Shown one piece after another: positions 4,613 through 6,330 of a DNA stretch of 6,330 nt; within the stretch, counting starts at the first letter, position 1; each line of letters opens with the position of its first letter. A model generated the notes under the pieces. That model made no database searches. It saw only the letters and a program-made list of their open reading frames with translations, and was not told where the DNA came from. The DNA is from Thermoplasmatales archaeon (GTDB lineage: Archaea > Thermoplasmatota > JASEFT01 > JAUWIS01). The stretch lies in assembly GCA_030019485.1 (NCBI GenBank), contig JASEEW010000107.1, positions 1 through 6,330 on the forward strand, given 5' to 3'. The position numbers and the translations under genes are program-made.

Positions 4613-6205
4613 TCATGCATTGAAATATCCCTTTCCGATTTCTCGCATATACTCATTTATAGCCTCTTTGATGAGTTTTCTTCGTTCTACGATAAAATCT
4701 CTAAACTTATCTACTTTCCATAACTCTGTATCTAATGGAACAAGCTGAGCTTTCAAGCGATCTGCTTCGATATTCCTTAAATAGTCCTCGGGTTTGGATT
4801 TCAAAATTATTCTGTTTGCCTTTTGTGAAAGGAATGCAATATTTGCAATATCATCCATTTCATGTGTTTTGAAATTCCCACTTGCTTTCAATATTGCTTT
4901 TGGAAAGATATGGTGTAGTTCAAGTTGATGTTCAGGACCTACATTAGTAGAACTTAGAATGTTTCCTGTAAACCAGTCTTTGGCATTCTTCTTTCGCGAA
5001 ATAGCAAATATTAGAGGTAGAAATGAATGCCGCTGGTACTTTCCTTCTATCATCTCAGGTGTTATGTCAAAACTGGGAACATCCCTTCTTAAATTATCAA
5101 CCATTCTGTTAATCGAATCAGTAGATACTATGGCTTTCAAATCCTGATCAATCTTTGTTTCTGGGCTACCTGTGAACCTTCCGTGGATAGTTGCCTCAAA
5201 AAACCAAAATAAAAGCCCTTTTACCTCATCGTCTGTTAGCTGACCTTGCTTTTTCGATAAGTAAGCCACAAGAGGAACGAGGGCATTTATAGAAGGTATC
5301 CAATCCGATGACTCGATTCCAGCGTTGTTCCTCAAGAAGTTAATGGTGTGATCAACGGCTTTCTTGGTTCTTTTCCATATATCCTCAAGTTCGGTAGGGG
5401 TTTTCTTCCATAAAGCACTTAAATACCGGAATCTGCTTTGACCTGTGCTGACTGCAACAAAACACCTCATCAGAAAACGGGCTTCTAAATCATAGTTTGC
5501 CTGTTCATAATCGTCTAAAGCACTTTCAAATTCTTTAACTAAGGCTCCTGGCCAATGAAATGCAAGTTGAGCCATCGCTAATTCAGCTTCTCTTAGCCTA
5601 GTCCCTCTTGAATTGACTCTTATAAACGATTCTGTAATTTCCTCATAATCATCTGTATGTATAATCATGACTGGGTAGCGGTATTCTTTAATTTTTTCCA
5701 GAACAGACAGTCTATCGAGATATTCGTCTAATTTCAGCTCATCAATCTGCAAGGAATGAGAATCCAATTGTGGTTTTAGTTTTCGCCAAATTTTAACTGC
5801 ACCCTCGTTAATCACATCCTTTACAGAAATCCACAAGGGGTTTGCCTTCAATTTTCGGCTATAAATCTGAAATGATTCCTCGTCAACATTAAAATAAACA
5901 TCTATTTCTCCACTAAACACCTTTGTTAAGGATGTTAATCTTTGCTGTCCATCTAGGATCAAGAAATCTGGCGCTTTTTTGCTATTCTCGTCAAGAGCTG
6001 TATCTCGTAGTTCGGGTAGCTCTTTGGGTTTCCACAGAAGAATAAGCCCTGATGGATATTCACGGTAGAGAGAATCTACCAAGTCTCTTGCTTGTGGCCT
6101 ATTCCATACATAACTTCTTTGTATTTCAGGTAATCCTAGTGCTCCTTCTCCAAGTTCTTCAAGAAGCACACTTACAGGCTTATCAGTTCTTTCTAATTTT
6201 GCCAT
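4613..6205 (-). CDS. DUF262 and HNH domain protein, GmrSD-like putative defence nuclease
   Basis: A 530-aa cytosolic protein. The N-terminal DUF262 (ParB/Srx-like fold) shows LPEIQRSYVW (25-34), a Tyr/Leu helix contacting YPSG (50-53), the hallmark DGQQR (85-89) with LTSL, and the family's VNSRGTRLREAELAMAQLA stretch (198-216). The C-terminal part has LELHHIFPK (428-436) with Asn454 and Asn464 downstream, a beta-beta-alpha HNH-type nuclease site as in the DUF1524 half of GmrSD. In characterised relatives (GmrSD, SspE, BrxU) the DUF262 part binds or hydrolyses nucleotides through DGQQR and the nuclease part cuts modified or invading DNA. Here that role is inferred. Both halves are fused in one intact chain, as in GmrSD fusions. 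The ATG at 6205 has a perfect AGGAGGT at 7-nt spacing. It is the sole gene of its 1737-bp cassette. Confidence 0.9.
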   Translation of the reverse strand: MAKLERTDKPVSVLLEELGEGALGLPEIQRSYVWNRPQARDLVDSLYREYPSGLILLWKPKELPELRDTALDENSKKAPDFLILDGQQRLTSLTKVFSGEIDVYFNVDEESFQIYSRKLKANPLWISVKDVINEGAVKIWRKLKPQLDSHSLQIDELKLDEYLDRLSVLEKIKEYRYPVMIIHTDDYEEITESFIRVNSRGTRLREAELAMAQLAFHWPGALVKEFESALDDYEQANYDLEARFLMRCFVAVSTGQSRFRYLSALWKKTPTELEDIWKRTKKAVDHTINFLRNNAGIESSDWIPSINALVPLVAYLSKKQGQLTDDEVKGLLFWFFEATIHGRFTGSPETKIDQDLKAIVSTDSINRMVDNLRRDVPSFDITPEMIEGKYQRHSFLPLIFAISRKKNAKDWFTGNILSSTNVGPEHQLELHHIFPKAILKASGNFKTHEMDDIANIAFLSQKANRIILKSKPEDYLRNIEADRLKAQLVPLDTELWKVDKFRDFIVERRKLIKEAINEYMREIGKGYFNA

Positions 6206-6212
6206 GATTTAA

Positions 6213-6219
6213 ACCTCCT
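6213..6219 (-). promoter_or_regulatory. Strong Shine-Dalgarno of the DUF262 gene
   Basis: AGGAGGT on the minus strand, 7 nt before the ATG, is a complete anti-16S match and the best ribosome site in the window. The 44-nt cassette leader (6206-6249) shows no clear TATA box, apart from the R' core GTTATAC itself at a roughly suitable distance. Confidence 0.75.
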
Positions 6220-6249
6220 ACATTCTTTTATTCGCCGAAGTCCGATTGC

Positions 6250-6327
6250 GTATAACGGCATGGCGGATATGCGAAGTTGCGAAGCAACTTGGGTGAGCGA
6301 AGCGAACCGCATATCCGCCTGTTGCCC
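6250..6327 (-). repeat. attC site 4 (end of a cassette lying outside the window)
   Basis: R' is GTTATAC (6256-6250) in gene sense; the opposite end is GGGCAAC (6327-6321), which keeps only the AAC of the core. The inner arms GGCGGATATGCG are perfectly complementary over 12 bp. A 62-bp stretch (6252-6313) is identical to 4515-4576 in site 3. The central stem AGTTGC-GAA-GCAACT is the same. The gene it follows must lie to the right of the window. Confidence 0.8.
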
Positions 6328-6330
6328 GAC

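Larger units (their letters stand above)
2889..6327 (-). mobile_element. Integron gene-cassette array (three complete cassettes plus the attC of a fourth)
   Basis: Four attC-like sites alternate strictly with three single-gene units, all in one orientation, each site just after a stop codon. With the cut between G and TT of each R' core, the cassettes span 3621-2889 (733 bp, 185-aa protein), 4518-3622 (897 bp, pRiA4b ORF-3 protein) and 6255-4519 (1737 bp, DUF262 protein). Since cassette genes point away from intI, an integrase and attI would lie beyond the right edge. None is visible, so this may be the distal end of an integron or a CALIN. Left of it lie archaeal genes with archaeal promoters. 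Alternatives such as MITEs explain the strict gene/repeat alternation poorly. Confidence 0.8.

Noticed and set aside
4459..4656. Minus-strand open frame of 65 codons over attC site 3
   Set aside because: It overlaps the 3' end of the DUF262 gene and the repeat; it arises from the open frame of the attC sequence.
2883..6327. The four repeats as MITEs or terminal inverted repeats of transposons
   Set aside because: They share core-like ends but sit once per gene, in a fixed orientation just after stop codons, with no target duplications visible and unequal outer ends at site 4. attC sites explain this better.
2883..6327. CRISPR array
   Set aside because: Repeat units are 77-93 bp, separated by 0.6-1.7 kb that contain genes; no short repeat/spacer pattern is present.

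Overview
The window looks archaeal. A 211-residue regulator (933-1568) has the C-terminal HTH_10 (Bat-like) domain that is largely confined to archaea. The Mrp/NBP35 ATPase lacks the bacterial N-terminal extension. A QueF-family enzyme sits beside TATA boxes (TTTATAAA) at the distance expected for archaeal promoters, and some genes look leaderless. The exact lineage cannot be told from this sequence; a euryarchaeote-like MAG or genome is my best guess. Every gene reads on the minus strand.

Left part (about 1-2830), ordinary chromosome. In transcription order: a QueF/QueF-like deazaguanine enzyme (2428-2817), a calcineurin-like metallophosphoesterase overlapping it by ATGA (1667-2431), a possible 22-codon micro-ORF, the HTH_10 regulator (933-1568), and the Mrp/NBP35 P-loop ATPase (74-871). 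queF and the phosphoesterase form a translationally coupled pair. The regulator and mrp have their own candidate TATA boxes, and a perfect 14-bp palindrome lies just upstream of the mrp box.

Right part (about 2883-6330), an integron-type gene-cassette array. Four structured repeats of 77-93 bp (2883-2975, 3616-3707, 4513-4589, 6250-6327) lie in one orientation, one per gene, each starting 20-30 nt after a stop codon. They are bounded by xTATAAC/GTTATxx core-like ends and contain a second, inner pair of complementary boxes: the layout of attC sites. They delimit three one-gene cassettes: a DUF262/HNH (GmrSD-like) putative defence protein of 530 aa, a pRiA4b ORF-3 family protein with added zinc clusters of 244 aa, and an unrecognised acidic 185-aa protein. 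The fourth attC belongs to a cassette outside the window. In this orientation an integrase and attI, if present, should lie beyond the right edge, and the array ends about 70 nt before queF.

The main point is a multi-cassette integron array abutting an archaeal chromosomal gene cluster. Integrons have long been seen as bacterial and only recently reported in archaeal genomes. No integrase is visible here, so the array could also be a CALIN (attC cluster lacking integrase).
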